From: Haematobia irritans
Lineage: Eukaryota; Arthropoda; Insecta; Diptera; Muscidae
Length of the DNA: 64,000 bases
NCBI RefSeq assembly: GCF_050003625.1
Contig: NC_134400.1
Location: 62,372,241-62,436,240 of the forward strand
Direction of reading: 5' to 3'
Positions 23,835-35,656 of this stretch are shown in pieces. Below the pieces are notes generated by a model. It did no database searches. It had not been told where the DNA came from and saw nothing but the letters and a program-made list of their open reading frames with translations. The translations under genes were made by a program, and so were the position numbers. The first letter of the stretch is position 1. Every line of letters begins with the position of its first letter.

Positions 23835-23905
23835 CGTGGTAGGTATAGAACCACTGACCTTCCGAACGAGAGTTCCATGTGAATCGTTCGAGCTATCAAC
23901 ACCAT
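23835..23905 (-). repeat. tRNA-like sequence (weak)
   Basis: The minus strand shows TTGATAGCTCGAACGATTC followed by CAGTGGTTCTATACCTACC, resembling A- and B-box spacing. The B box deviates from consensus (GGTTCTATACC). Weak evidence; related in position and strand to neighbours at 22326 and 24915. Confidence 0.35.
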
Positions 23906-24914
23906 TACACATAAGGTGTGAGACGAGCAATTCTTATAGAGCAGAGCTTCCCAACCCAATTTGCTTCGCAAAGTGACGAAAATGGTTTCAAATTTTTAAA
24001 ATGTGTGAATACAAAGGGTGGTACTGGTTCTGATATTTTAGCAAAAACTTTTTTCGTTGCAAATAAAGTGAACGACTAATAATGGAAAACCTAAAACAAA
24101 TTATAGAATTGCATGTAACTTCTATTCTTTTCTCACCGTGGTTTTGAAATGTACGAATGGTATGTTCTGTTGTAGTATATTATTGCTGTTTTGTTGAACT
24201 TAACAATTAGTGTTGTCTTAACAAATTTAATCATACAAAACCTGCTCAACGAAAAATGACGCCCCATTGGAACCTCGCGGTGCCCCCTAGGGGGCGCGCT
24301 CCCATTTGGGAAGCTCTGTTATAGAGAGACATTCTAAACATCAATTGAAAAAGTGTTTAAAAGATCGAGTCAAGAAATTGTGGTAGAAAAAAACTTGCAT
24401 AGAAACAGTAAATAATTCGAAAATAGTGTGAAGATTGTGGGACAATTATTGACTTAGTGAAACCCAGAACATTTGGTTTAAATGTATCAAAGAAAGTGGA
24501 ATATTTCTGCAGAATTCAAGTCAGCATAAAAATGATAATAAAGACATTTTAAGTGCAGTGTGGCAGTTTATATTGTTTCGTAGTAAAATTAAATATTTAC
24601 TTACTGTGGAAGTTGACTCAATGCCTGTGATGTCTCAACGGTGAAATATAATCGATTTTTGTGCTCCCAGGAATTGTGAAGCTTGTGATTTGTATGTTGG
24701 CCCAATGCAAGGTAAAGTTTTATTTTCTAAATCCTTAAAATTTGCATACCCAAGCCGAACCATAGGGTAAGGAATTTGTCCCATTACATATTGGACAAAT
24801 TCCAGGGCTGTCAAAACAGTCAGTCCTCAAACAATGATAATTTTATGTTTTATTGAATGAAATCAGCGAAACAAAAAACAATAAAAAAATTAAGTTGAGA
24901 AAAGAAAAACATGT

Positions 24915-24984
24915 TGGTCAGCGGGATTGAACCCGGGTCATCAGTACTGTGAGTCGGATACATATGCACTGGGCTACAGACGAA
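24915..24984 (-). repeat. tRNA-like sequence with intact A and B boxes
   Basis: The minus strand contains TGTAGCCCAGTGCATATG (A-box region) and CCCGGGTTCAATCCCGC (T-arm with consensus B box GGTTCAATCCC), separated as in a tRNA. A clean acceptor stem is not visible, so it is more likely a SINE head or tRNA-derived repeat than a working gene. Confidence 0.55.
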
Positions 24985-25141
24985 CATTGATTTCTGTTGG
25001 CTAAATAGGAAGTGCATTCGATTAATTGTTGTATTGATCGTTGAGATGTATTTTAACATGTGATAGTGCCGAGACGGGTTATTTCAATTGGAAATAGTGA
25101 AATTAAAAATATGGTTGAAATAAAAATGTATACTTTTACTG

Positions 25142-25206
25142 GGGCCGGGATTAAAGTTGGGTTCTCTGTATTGTGAGACACAGTTGCTTGCTCCACACCA
25201 CGAGCA
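25142..25206 (-). repeat. tRNA-like sequence (weak)
   Basis: The minus strand reads GTGTGGAGCAAGCAACTGTG, then CAACTTTAATCCCGGC, in tRNA-like spacing, but the B box has lost its GGTTC core. Listed because it lies 230 bp from a better copy in the same orientation. Confidence 0.25.
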
Positions 25207-25446
25207 TATAGTTTTATTGCCTAGCTTAACAAGATAGGAAAAGGTTTCACATGTATTGCATGCATTAGGTGCATCATGTTTTCACACACCCAGAAAAAAG
25301 TGTCTTCGAAACTAAAGGAAAAAATGTTCATCAATTTAGTTTAGCCATTTTATTTTCATTTAGTTAAATTTTTGTGTGAAATAATAAAATTTACTTGTTT
25401 CAGTAAAAAAATCCTAAACTGAAAGCAGTTAGGAATAGTTCATTAA

Positions 25447-25664
25447 CCCCCATTTTCAGGAAGCTCCGTTATTGCTACGTTAGCTAACAAACTTTTAAAC
25501 CATACTATGGACATGTCTGTCATCTTGTCTATATATTCCATATGCCAGTTAGGAACTTAACTGCTAAAAATTTTTCAGTTAAAGTTAACCGGAGAGAAGA
25601 TATTTCGATTTTACTTTCTGTTAACTGGGAGTTAAAGTCTAACGGAGATACATGAAAATGGCCG
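25447..25664. mobile_element. PIF/Harbinger-type MITE
   Basis: 218 bp between inverted ends CCCCCATTTTCAGGAAGCTC and the complement of CGGCCATTTTCATGTATCTC (both then continue CCGTTA). TAA flanks both sides (25444-25446, 25665-25667). The orthologous point in element M copy 1 (CATTAACTAGAATAAGG at about 1031) is the empty site, confirming a 3-bp TAA duplication, the PIF/Harbinger hallmark. Confidence 0.9.
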
Positions 25665-26287
25665 TAACTAGAATAAGGCATTGCATTTTACTAAAACTGT
25701 TTTCTTCGCTGGGTATAAGAATTTACTACTGAAAAAAAAAATTATTCACTGATAACAAAGCATTCGTAAAAATAAACAAAAACGGAACTAAACCAAGTTT
25801 CCTCAAATTTAGTAAGATTTCTTATAAAATGGTATTCTGACTTCCTTTATTATAGAAAGCTTATCATATATACGAATAATCGATACCTGTCATCGATGTA
25901 ATCGATGTGTTTGCGCATGGGTTGTTTTTTAGTTGGAATCGCGTTGTTATGGTATACGGAGGGATTGTTAAAAAATAATATTGTAAAAGAATATAATAAA
26001 AAACAAATAAAATATATAAAATATTTGTTATTTTAAATTAGTGAGAAAAATGTTTGTTTTTTTTAAATGGTTTATAAATAAAGAAAACACCAGCAGAATG
26101 ACAACCTCTTCATTCGACTTCATTTTGGAATCTTAAATTATGAGGTAATATTCAGTGACGCTAACCTTTTGTGAAAAAATTGGTTTAGGATTTTTTGTTT
26201 ATATTTGTAGGTATTGAAATTGTAAAAGGTGGACAAAATTGCTAGGCAGCAACTTATTCAAAGTGAAAGGTACTAGAAGAAGAAAAA

Positions 26288-27723
26288 CAAGTATATACGG
26301 CCGTAAGTTCGGCCAGGCCGAAGCTTATGTACCCTCCACCATGGATTGCGTAGAAACTTCTATTGAAGACTGTCATCCACAATCGAATTTCTTGGGTTGC
26401 GGTAACACTTGCCGATGGCATCTTAAAACTTCCTAACACCGTCTTTTAAATTACACGGTAGTCCATACGTAGTATATATTAAACTAAAAAGGCCGAATAA
26501 ATACGTATATAATTAAGTTTACAGTTTCTATAGAAATAAAATTTTGACAAAATAAAATGTTGACAACATTTTCTATACAAGTAAAATTTGGAAAAAAGTT
26601 TCTATAGAAATAAAATTTGGAAAAAATTTTCTATAGAATAAAATTTTGACAAAATTTTCTATAGAAATAAAATTTTTACAAAATTGTCTATAGAAATAAA
26701 ATTTTGACAAAAATTTCTATAGAAATAAAATTTTGACAAAATTGTCTATAGGAATAACATTTTGACAATGTTTTCCATAAAAATAAAATTTTGGTAGATT
26801 ATTTTTGGCTCGAGTGGCAACCATGAATATGAACCGATACGGACCAATTTTGGCATGGATATTGGCCTTATACTAACATCACGTTGCAAATTTCAACCGG
26901 ATCGGAGATCAAATCTGTGGAACGGTTTCTATGGGGGCTATATATAATTATGGACCGATATGGACCAATTCTTGCATGTTTGTTAGAGACCACATTCTAA
27001 CACCATGTTCCAAATTTCAACCGGATCGGATGAATTTTGCTCCTCCAAGAGGCTCCGGAGGACAAACCTGGGAATCGATTTATATGGCGGCTATATATAA
27101 TTTTGGACCGATATGGACCAATTTTTGCATGGTCATTAGAGAACATATACCAACACCATGTACCAAATTCCAGCCCGATCGAATGAAATTTTCGTTTCTT
27201 AGAGGCTCCGCAAGCCAAATCGGGGGATCGGTTTATATGGGGGCTATATATAATTTTGGACCGATATGGACCAATTTTTGCATAGTCATTAGAGGACATA
27301 TACCAACACCATGTACCAAATTTCAGCCGGATCGGATGGAATTTGCTTCTCTTAGAGCAATCGCAAGCCAAATTTGGGGGTCCGTTTATATGGGGGCTAT
27401 ACGTAAAAGTGGACCGATATGGCCCATTTGCAATACCATCCGACCTACATCAATAACAACTACATGTTTGAAACTTGGCACATGTAGTTGTTATTGATGT
27501 AGGTCGGATGGTATTGCAAATGGGCCATATCGATCGATAGCTTGTTTCGTTCGGAAGTTAGCGTGATTTCAACAGACGGACGGACGGACATGCTCAGATC
27601 GACTCAGAATTTTACCACGACCCAGAATATATATACTTTATGGGGGTCTTAGAGCAATATTTCGATGTGTTACAAACGGAATGACAAAGTTAATATACCC
27701 CCATCCTATGGTGGAGAGTATAA
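26288..27723 (+). mobile_element. Family A Helentron/DINE-1-like element, copy 2
   Basis: Same order of parts as copy 1: palindrome TTCGGCCAGGCCGAA, 27-bp minisatellite (26525-26800), tandem units with GGGGGCTATATATAATTT, a short (GGAC)n tract near 27577, the ATCGACTCAGAATTTTACCA block and the closing hairpin. It is inserted in element M between AAGAAGAAAAA and AAAGTGTG. The 188-codon frame at 26931-27497 only reflects the tandem units. It carries the inverted duplication listed next. Confidence 0.65.
27417..27530. repeat. Perfect 51-bp inverted repeat (fold-back)
   Basis: Arms 27417-27467 and 27480-27530 are exact complements with a 12-base spacer. The spacer and right arm together (27468-27530) equal the reverse complement of the normal family A sequence running from ATATGGCCC to GCCAAGTTTCAA, as seen in copies 1 and 3. 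This identifies the repeat as a local inverted copy and not an element end. Confidence 0.9.
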
Positions 27724-28215
27724 AAGTGTGTTTTAATATTTCAAGGCCAGTCGATGCTGTTGATTCTAAATAAATATATTTAATATATTAATAAAACATG
27801 TCTTTTATTGAAGAAAAAATTGCTTATATAAATACATAAAATTGTATTTAAAAACGAATGTAAGCAGTTCTCAATTTGAAGTAATGAATGAAAAAAGTTC
27901 AATAAAATCATTCCATATATGAATTCAATTCAGTTAATTTTTTTCATTCTGTAGTATAATGGTACATAAATATAGGAAAATGTTAACTAATATATGGAAT
28001 GCATTCTACCTAATTTCTACGAAAATCACATTGTTCAAACAAATAAAAATGTCTTTGGCGCTATACGAAGTTCAACTTTCTTCACAATGAGTTCATTTTT
28101 ACTTAAAGAAGGGGTCACTTTTTTCTGGGTGCAAACACCAAAATTTTCCAATAATTGTTTTAATTTGAAATATATTGGATGATTTTCAATTTATGAATAT
28201 GTTAATAACAACAAC

Positions 28216-28275
28216 TTGCTGGAATTGAACATCAGCATAAAAGATCATGTATCCAATGTTCCACCACTTAGCTAA
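28216..28275 (-). repeat. tRNA-like sequence (degenerate)
   Basis: The minus strand contains TTAGCTAAGTGGTGGAAC (A-box-like) and GATGTTCAATTCCAGC (near-consensus B box). Same strand as the tRNA-like sequences at 22326-25206. No reliable cloverleaf. Confidence 0.4.
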
Positions 28276-28839
28276 TACTGGAATGTATCAATTCATAGCT
28301 ATTGAGGAGGATGATTTAGAGGAAATTTTGGTTACTGAGAAGAACTCTTTTATAAATAAATTGTTGAAATTAAGCAATATTGAAGTGAGCTCTTGCATGC
28401 TTTCAATAATGTACAATCACAATCACGTAGCGAAATTTAACATATCATTTTCCATGAGAATTTGTTAAGATATAGGGTATCACCCAGTCAATTTTTCTTC
28501 AAAACAAGAGTATATGTTGTATATGTCGTGAAACTTTAAACAATTTTTAAGAAAATATTTCTACGCACACTTTTTTATCATACATATATGTACTTTTCAC
28601 AATTTTGTGTAGATGTTACAACATAAATGAGATGGGAACATATGCAAAAACTCAAATGCACCCATATGTTTGTGTTCTGAGAGAGACAACTCAAATTGTG
28701 CTGTTTGATGTTGAAGATGTGTTAAGTTTGCACAATTAAACAGAACGATTAATTTAAGGAGTGTGATTAAATTATTTGGGAGATAATATAATACTTGCGT
28801 TTACGATTTAAGAGCGTAAAAATTAGCGTTTTGAGAGTA

Positions 28840-31800
28840 CACACAAAAAATTATCACAAAAATTTTTTCAATTAAACATTTAACTGAATTTGGAAACGGA
28901 TTCAATTAATATGTTAATCGATTCAATTAATTATTTAATCAAATCCGAATAAAAACCAATTAAAACAAGTAAGTAAGTAAGTAAGAAAGTCGGGCGGGGC
29001 CGACTATATCATACCCTAAACCACCATTACAGAATTAGTAATCATAAGCATTTGTGGGATAACATATAGGTCCAGGAGATAAACCGCAGTTGCATATTTA
29101 AGAAAATTAAGGGGTACATGTCTATGGGTGCTTTGTGTCAATCTGACTATAGCTCATAGTCAATGTTGCCAGGGAAAATGTTCGGTTTACCCTACAAGGG
29201 CAAAAAAAGTTCCCTACTTTCCTATACATTCCCAAACAATTTTCCCTACTATATTTTTCGTTAAATTTAAATAATTTTACAGAACAAAAATGGTTCTAAG
29301 TACTTTATAAACATGAATATGCAACGTACATAACTTAGAAAATAAATTTGTATAACCACCACGGTTGCCACAGTTGGTAGAATTCTACCCAAATTAGTAA
29401 TCTTTTTTGTTAAATCTTTATAAAAATAAAATTTTGGAAAAAGTTTCTATAAAGAAATTTTTGTGAGAAATTTTTCAATAGAAATAAAATTTTGACAATA
29501 AATTCTTTCCCCTACTTCTAGCAACACTGGCTGTGTTGATATTGCACCTACGGAGTTAGTATGCCACTAATATTGAGCCCATTATTAAAAAAGAGAAAAT
29601 CGTTAAATTAGTGTGGGTAGTAATAAATACAAATTTGTAAAAAATCGAGCAATATTCTTATGTAAGAGCTACAAGTACGTATAAGTACGATCGGCTAGTA
29701 CATCAAAATTTGAAATTTGAGTAACATTGGTTAATAAATAGGAGTACTATGGCCAAATTTGGGAAAATCGAGCGATGCATATATATGGAAGCTATATCTA
29801 AATCTGAACTAATTTGCATAATATTTTGCGGGTTTGATTAATACCACAAAAGGTTACCTTGTGCAAGATTTGAGTAAGATCAGTTAAGAAATGAGGCCTG
29901 TATGGTCAAACATAAGGTTATCAGGGGCGAATTTTTCAAAATCGGGTGATACATATATGGGAGCTATATCTACATCTGAACCGATTTCGATGAAATTTTG
30001 CACATATAGTTAGTACTATAGAGGACTGGATCTTGCCAACTTTTAGTCAGATCGATTAATAAATAAGGGTTCTATGGCCAAATTTGGGAAAATCGGGCTA
30101 TACATATATATGGGAGCTATATCTAAATCTGAACCGATTTCGATGATTTTTTGCACATATAGTTAGTGCTATAGAAGACTACATTTAGCCAAATTTGGGT
30201 AAGATCGGTTGATAAATAAAGGTTTTGTGGCCAAATTTGGGAAAATCGGGCGATACATATATATGGGAGCTATATCTAAATTTGATCCGATTTCTTCCAA
30301 ATTCAGTAGCGTTCGTCCTTGTGCCAAAAAATTCCCTGTACCAAATTTCATTCAAAATCGGTTAATAATTGCGACAGGAATCCTGTGAACAACAAATACA
30401 TGCACAGACGGACGGACGGACACCAAGCGCTAGATCGACTCAGGAGGTGATTCTGAGTGGATCGGTATATATTTTATAGGGTCTAAAATCAATATTTCTG
30501 GTAGGCACATTTTTTGGCCGATAAAACTTATTATACCCTGACCACTATGGTTTAGGGTATAGGGTATAAAAATGATTGGTATTTGTTACGTTTCAAATTA
30601 AAATATAATTTAATCCAATCAATTTGTTAATCAGTTCGGAAATAATTTTCAATTACAAACGTGATTGAAAATTTTTACGTTTCCAATTACACATGTGATT
30701 GATCCAATCACCTTTGTGATTGAAATTGAATAATTTTGAGCTATGGAAAGAGCGAAAAGAGAACAAGAGAATGGTTATTTATTAAAAAATTTATGATGGA
30801 GAGATCAGTCTGTGGAAATAACTCGTAACGAACGGTTGGGTTTTTGTTTTTCGCGTAAATTGAAAAACATGATTGGCGACATTCTGTCTGCTGCATTCAA
30901 AATGTGTGCATAAATATTTTGAACGCAACAACAAATCATAGCAAAAGGTTGAAATAAATAAAGTGTGCAACAACAAATGGCCACGTGCTAAACGTTTGAA
31001 AAAATATGACAGAACGCATTAGAAATTACCTGTGTTTGTGGTATTGTAAAAATGGAAAATAATCTACGTTTATTGAAGGTAAGACATTGTGAAATGTGAA
31101 TACCGTTTTCCATTGAAACCTGTTTACATTAAACAAACTAAAATAATATTTTTTTTATTCATTTCTTTGCGTGAGCAATTTTATTTCGTGAAATTGGTCA
31201 ATTAATCAACTGTATCGTTTTATCAAATATATAAGAATATAAGAATATGTTTGCAATCAAAAGGTGGGTACCATATTGGTCTTTTAAAATTATAATTTTT
31301 TTCACTCCTAGTTTACTTAAAACCAAGAGCGGTATGGGTTTGTGGGTATGGGTCTTGAAGTTGCGAAGTAGCTTGAATTTTGGCATTAGATAGAATTTTT
31401 GTTTTACCTGCCTTTTTCAGTTTGAACCCAAGTAGAGAGCAGTATATCTGATATATAAACTAATGAGCTGAATTATGAAATGGTAAAAAAGTTCTTTCTT
31501 TTGAATTTAAAAATATGAAAAATATCCGAAAATAATAAAAATATGTATTTTCCATTTATTTTTTTTTTCTATTTCCAGAATTTGCATAGTATCATCAACA
31601 TAATACCAAATATTACATTGGTTTGCCATTTTTTGTTGTCTTTGATTGGTTCAAGTTTTAATAGACGATTTCAATGTGTGGAAATTTTGGAAAGGAATTG
31701 TACTAAAATTAAATTACCGAGCTCCTTAATACACCTTTTTATGCTAAAAGACTATAACTGCAAAAGAAGATTATAAATCTGCAACCTGGAACTTAGAATT

Positions 31801-32524
31801 GAACTTGATATTCTATGCAGGTAATGTTTAACAAAATTAACTTTTAATTGAACAAAATTAAATTCGAATTATTCTGTTTGCTTTCAGAAAAAACTAATTT
31901 AGCTTACAGGCTGATGATTTATTGGAAATCTAGGCGCATTTACATATTAGAAGGAACATGCTGACATGGTTATTATGATAAGGAAGATAATGATTTATAT
32001 AGTCTATTTTTTCACCCTATAGTTGTTATTGATAGTAATTGTATGTGTAAGTTATGTTAGAACAAAACACAAATGACAAGAACCAAATTTATTTGTCTAT
32101 TGCATAATTCAAAAAATAATAAAATATTAAATATATTTTATAAGAAACACAGATTTTCTTTTATTTCAAATAAAACTAAATACGGTTTTGAAATGAAATT
32201 TATAGCCAATTTCAATTAATTATTTAATTGAATGAATCAAATAGTTGATTGATTTTTGTCGCGAAATTGATTAAAATTTTAATTGATTCAATTAAAACTG
32301 TGATTGAATTTTATGTTAAAAATCAATCACGTTTTTAATTAATTCAATCACACAATTAATTGATTCCGTGATAAAAGTCAATTAAGTTTTTAATTGAAAA
32401 TCGTGTTGATTTTCAATCAAAATGGGTGATTGATACTATCATTTTCGTGATTGAAGACATTTCAATTAAAAAAATGGCTGAATCCACTATTTTCGTGATT
32501 GAAATCAAAAAATTTTTTTGTGTG
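28840..32524 (-). mobile_element. Element C, copy 3 (inverted, with family B insertion)
   Basis: Left end CACACAAAAAATTATCAC and right end AAATTTTTTTGTGTG, with TA at 28838-28839 and 32525-32526. It is the reverse complement of C2 through its whole length except for the family B element at about 28965-30568. At C2's matching point the text runs on without a break (ACCAATTAAAAAAATG). The right end cuts into the 5' internal region of the Copia element. Confidence 0.9.
28965..30568 (+). mobile_element. Family B DINE-1/Helentron-like element
   Basis: It opens with AACAAGTAAGTAAGTAAGTA and GCGGGGCCGACTATATCATA. Four diverged units of about 150 bp follow, with ATATATGGGAGCTATATCTA and GAACCGATTTCGATGA (29790-30300). 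Then come GACGGACGGACGG, the ATCGACTCAGGAGGTGATTC block, and the 3' hairpin ATACCCTGACCACTATGG...GGGTATA. The order mirrors family A. No TSD is evident, consistent with Helitron-type insertion. Confidence 0.7.
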
Positions 32525-32633
32525 TAGCGGTGAAAACAAAATACCAACTGGGATATTTTGTGCTCTTTGTCCCCGTCAGCGCGAAATGAGATGAAATCCA
32601 AAGGGCTGCTTCAAAGGAGGCTCGAATGAACCA

Positions 32634-33636
32634 TGAAGAAAGTAGTATTAGACTTTCTGTAAAAAAGAGAAAACTAAAAATTTGCCAGAAAGTGGCAGGA
32701 CACTTTCTTTTAACAAAATTAAAGGGAGAAGTCTTAGCTAATGACTTCTTAGGAACGTAGATTTCAGAGAGCAGAAATCTAGTAGTAGCTACTACAAATC
32801 CTATCGAGTAATGTAGGAAATTATTACCTATAGCGGGGGGAAAAATAAAAGCGAGTACTATTTCTGTTACCATCCTTTGGGCGAAGTTGAATCATCGGCT
32901 GACGTTGACAAAAGAGGAAGCTACATTTTGTATTTTAATTAAGAAACTTCCCATTCTTCGTAAAATTGACAGATAAAAATACTACCAACTTTAGAATACA
33001 TTTTTAGTACTTAAGAGCTTAAACTAAATAAAGCGTATCCCCAGAAAAAAATTTGGAAGTTCTTCTAAAGGCACAACTTTAAAAGCACTTCCAAAAATGT
33101 CCTCCCAAAGATGTTCTTTATTTTAACTGCACAGGAAGTTCATTTGAGTCGTTTGTTTTATAACACGCTTTTTTTAATGGGAAATTTAAAGTTTTATTGT
33201 TTCAAATAGTTTACAAAACAGATTAAGAATCAAAAAAATAGTGCAAATTATTTAAATTTTTCCGAAAAAAATGCTAAATCCTTTTTAGAAAAATTGCAAA
33301 GTTTTGAAAATATTTGAGGTCAAACGTTTCAGATAAGCGTTATAATGCATTAAAAATCATAAAATATTTTAAAAATTATTTATTCGTCAAAATATCACAC
33401 AATTTCTTAATTCACATCCAAAACACTGGATTCGCATCACCCCTTAAGAAGTGATGCAAATTCAGTACAACGGCTGTTGAAATGGTGGACATCCGTCCTA
33501 TGACAAGCCCATGTTAAATTCATCGCTTCTGCGTCAAGTTTGCATCACTTCCGGATCCAAAAAGAACATTTTCACTACTTCTTTGGCGACGCTGTTTTTG
33601 CTGGGTCATAACATTATTGTTAAACAAGGTTTAACA
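32634..33636 (-). repeat. 5' LTR of the Copia-type element, with primer-binding site
   Basis: Same LTR as 20504-20949, split by an insertion at 33038-33606. Outside its inner end (32620-32633) the minus strand reads TGGTTCATTCGAG, a plausible tRNA primer-binding site. The outer end is followed by CACTG, the same five bases found outside the other LTR. Confidence 0.75.
33038..33606 (+). mobile_element. Element P, copy 1
   Basis: Inserted in the Copia LTR; the uninterrupted LTR at 20900-20949 gives the empty site (AAGCGTAGCATAAC). Ends are CCCCAGAAAAAAATTTGG and the complement of CCCAGCAAAAACAGC. Copies recur at about 61151-61660 and, inverted and truncated, at 42063-42264. It encodes nothing recognisable. 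Confidence 0.7.
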
Positions 33637-33865
33637 CACTGAAAAAAACATGCCCGGTTTAAAAGAGTTTGTCTATACATTGGTTCCGAGCCCATGAAGT
33701 GGAGAACTGACGTGAGGATAAATTTAAGACATAGTTCTCTTTTACATTTGTGATTCTTGGAAACAAATTGTAAATCATTCGGTTTTTCATATGCAGTCAA
33801 AGTCCTTTAAAATATGTTAAGGCCAACTTTAATTTCTTTGGCCTCACGATAAAATTTTTTCAGTG
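33637..33865. mobile_element. Short CAC-terminus MITE abutting the Copia element
   Basis: CACTGAAAAAAACATG at the left and TTTTTTCAGTG at the right, followed by TA. Its first five bases are the CACTG duplicated by the Copia insertion. The sequence left of the Copia element (CTTATG then CACTG) therefore probably preserves the original left flank of this MITE. Confidence 0.65.
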
Positions 33866-33867
33866 TA

Positions 33868-35149
33868 TGTTTGATCTTAGTTTCACAGTTAAAAACGAAA
33901 TGAAACCTCGATGCGATATCTGACTTCAGATTCGAAGCAGCCGTTAGCTGCCATTATCACCTAGATTCTATACGGGTGAATGCACAGTATTTACATGACC
34001 AAGAAGAGACGCCAAGAAGGCGGATTACATTTACGACATCCCTAAAAAAATTTCTGTCGATATGCACGTTGTGACCTGTCTCATAACCTCTTTTGTCCAA
34101 GAATTTATTGGTCCAAATTGCTGTACGTTCGAACTTAATAATTGCTTATCCAAGATTAATACAAGCCATATAAGAGCAAGATTAATCTCCAATCAAATTT
34201 ATTTCATTCTATCGTTGAATATTTATCGACATTTTGAAGTGAACGCAACAGATGAGAAAAGATAATAATAAGGACTTTAACCACCAGTAATCGCACTGTA
34301 ATCTTTGAAATTTGCATGCGTCAAAATACAATATGAGCACCACAGAGTGCTGACCCTTCAGATATTTATCATCCTTTATTATTCACATCACGTCTAACAA
34401 CCAATTTGAAGTGTTTTAAAATTTGAGTAAAGGCCAGGCGACATTCATCATTGTATGATGGGAGCATTAGGGTGGCCAGATGACAAGGGTTTTCGGTTGG
34501 TGTTGCTAAAGGAATTCCTTTTTTAATGGTAGCCAGAACTATACGTACACTGTAAAATGTGCGGTGGATTTGGTAACAAACAAAGTATGTTCAAAAGGCA
34601 ATGTTAATTAATAGTGATTTTGTGGAACGTCGGAGAATAATATTTTCTTTGGCATTTTGGTTAAAGGAAGTGAATATTTAAGGCAAATCTGCGCTGTCTC
34701 AGCCAGAGACACAATATTAATATTCCGCAGCTGAATATCGATATTACACTGAAAAATATATTTACATAAAATGAGTGATTATGCTACCTAAATTTTAGGA
34801 CATGCAGTTTACACAGTGTTAAGAATTTCTATAAAATAATTAAATTTTAATAAGCAGACCATTTGTTTCATTATACATTAAAATTTGTCATATTTCTTTG
34901 AAGTAAGCCATTTTTTTAAGTAAAGATATTGATAATTGGAAGATATTGATTAATAACAGACATTGAGTGTTTGGATAAAGTTAAAAACGTTTCAGATATA
35001 ATTTTGTTGTTTGATTTCAGCTTAAAACCATGCGATGACTAAACTACTAGATTAGCTTAACCACCAGAGGAGAAGTATATTTGTAAAATTTATTTGGGCA
35101 AAGCCCTATAGACGCAAGATAGTTGGAGGGACGGCCGTTTCGGAATTAC
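33868..35149. other. Unassigned DNA, about 1.3 kb
   Basis: No repeat shared with the rest of the window was noticed, apart from a solitary CAC-type end (CACTGAAAAATATATT) at 34747 after TA. Short open frames (for example 34062-34265) show no motif. It may be host DNA. Confidence 0.4.
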
Positions 35150-35151
35150 CA

Positions 35152-35656
35152 CACTCAAAAAAATTGAACCCTATATTTCACTAAAGCTGATTTAATTCTA
35201 TTTTAGTTCATGGAATTATTACGTTTTAATAAAGTTTCCATGACGTTAATAGTTTTTTGTGTACGTAAACTAAAATGGAGGAAAAAATTATACACAAATG
35301 AAGTATGAAGATTAACTTAATTCGGGTCTCCCACAAAGTAGTTCAGAATTTCTTAAAATTTGTACAATTTACCAGTAATTACCCATCATGAACTTCGTAT
35401 GGTACTAAAGAGATTTTTGCAATTTTTAACTCCAATTTTTTCCTTCAAACTTCGAAATTTTTTTTAACAAGGGAAAAAAATGAATTATGTCTAATAAATT
35501 TTCTTGAATGTATCGAAAATTATTTATTTAGTTTTGTGAAATTGGCGTGGCATCCGCGTTTCTATTACAGTTTAGTTACAATTTTCTAAAATTTATATAT
35601 TTTTTCTAAAACTAACTAAAATTTTCATTCCTGGTGGGTTCACTGTTTTTTCAGTT
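35152..35656. mobile_element. CAC-type MITE
   Basis: CACTCAAAAAAATTGAACCC at the left mirrors the complement of AACTGAAAAAACAGTGAACC at the right. CA stands outside both ends (35150-35151, 35657-35658). One terminus deviates from CAC, so confidence is moderate. Confidence 0.5.

Larger units (their letters stand above)
25287..28131 (+). mobile_element. Element M, copy 2 (both ends present)
   Basis: Left end CACCCAGAAAAAAGTGTC and right end complement of CACCCAGAAAAAAGTGACC, with CA on both sides (25285-25286, 28132-28133). After removing the MITE at 25447 and family A copy 2 at 26288, about 1.2 kb remain. A 66-bp GT...AG stretch at 26145-26210 is the conserved candidate intron. No open frame of note. 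Confidence 0.85.
20504..33636 (-). mobile_element. Copia-type LTR retrotransposon, gutted and filled with nested elements
   Basis: Two copies of one LTR lie in the same orientation at 20504-20949 and 32634-33636. On the minus strand the left copy is preceded by a polypurine tract (AAGGGGGAGTA), as a 3' LTR should be. The right copy is followed by TGGTTCATTCGAG, as a primer-binding site beginning TGG should be. The five bases CACTG occur directly outside both outer ends (20499-20503, 33637-33641), which is the expected 5-bp target duplication. Gag-pol is not visible: only about 160 bp of internal sequence remain at the 3' end (20950-21109) and 107 bp at the 5' end. The rest is other transposons and unassigned DNA. 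Copia rather than Gypsy is inferred from the PPT/LTR junction and LTR length. Confidence 0.75.

Noticed and set aside
26931..27497. Open frame of 188 codons and its antisense partner (124 codons)
   Set aside because: It runs across the tandem units of family A; similar frames open in several phases and strands in all three copies, and it crosses the inverted-duplication scar.
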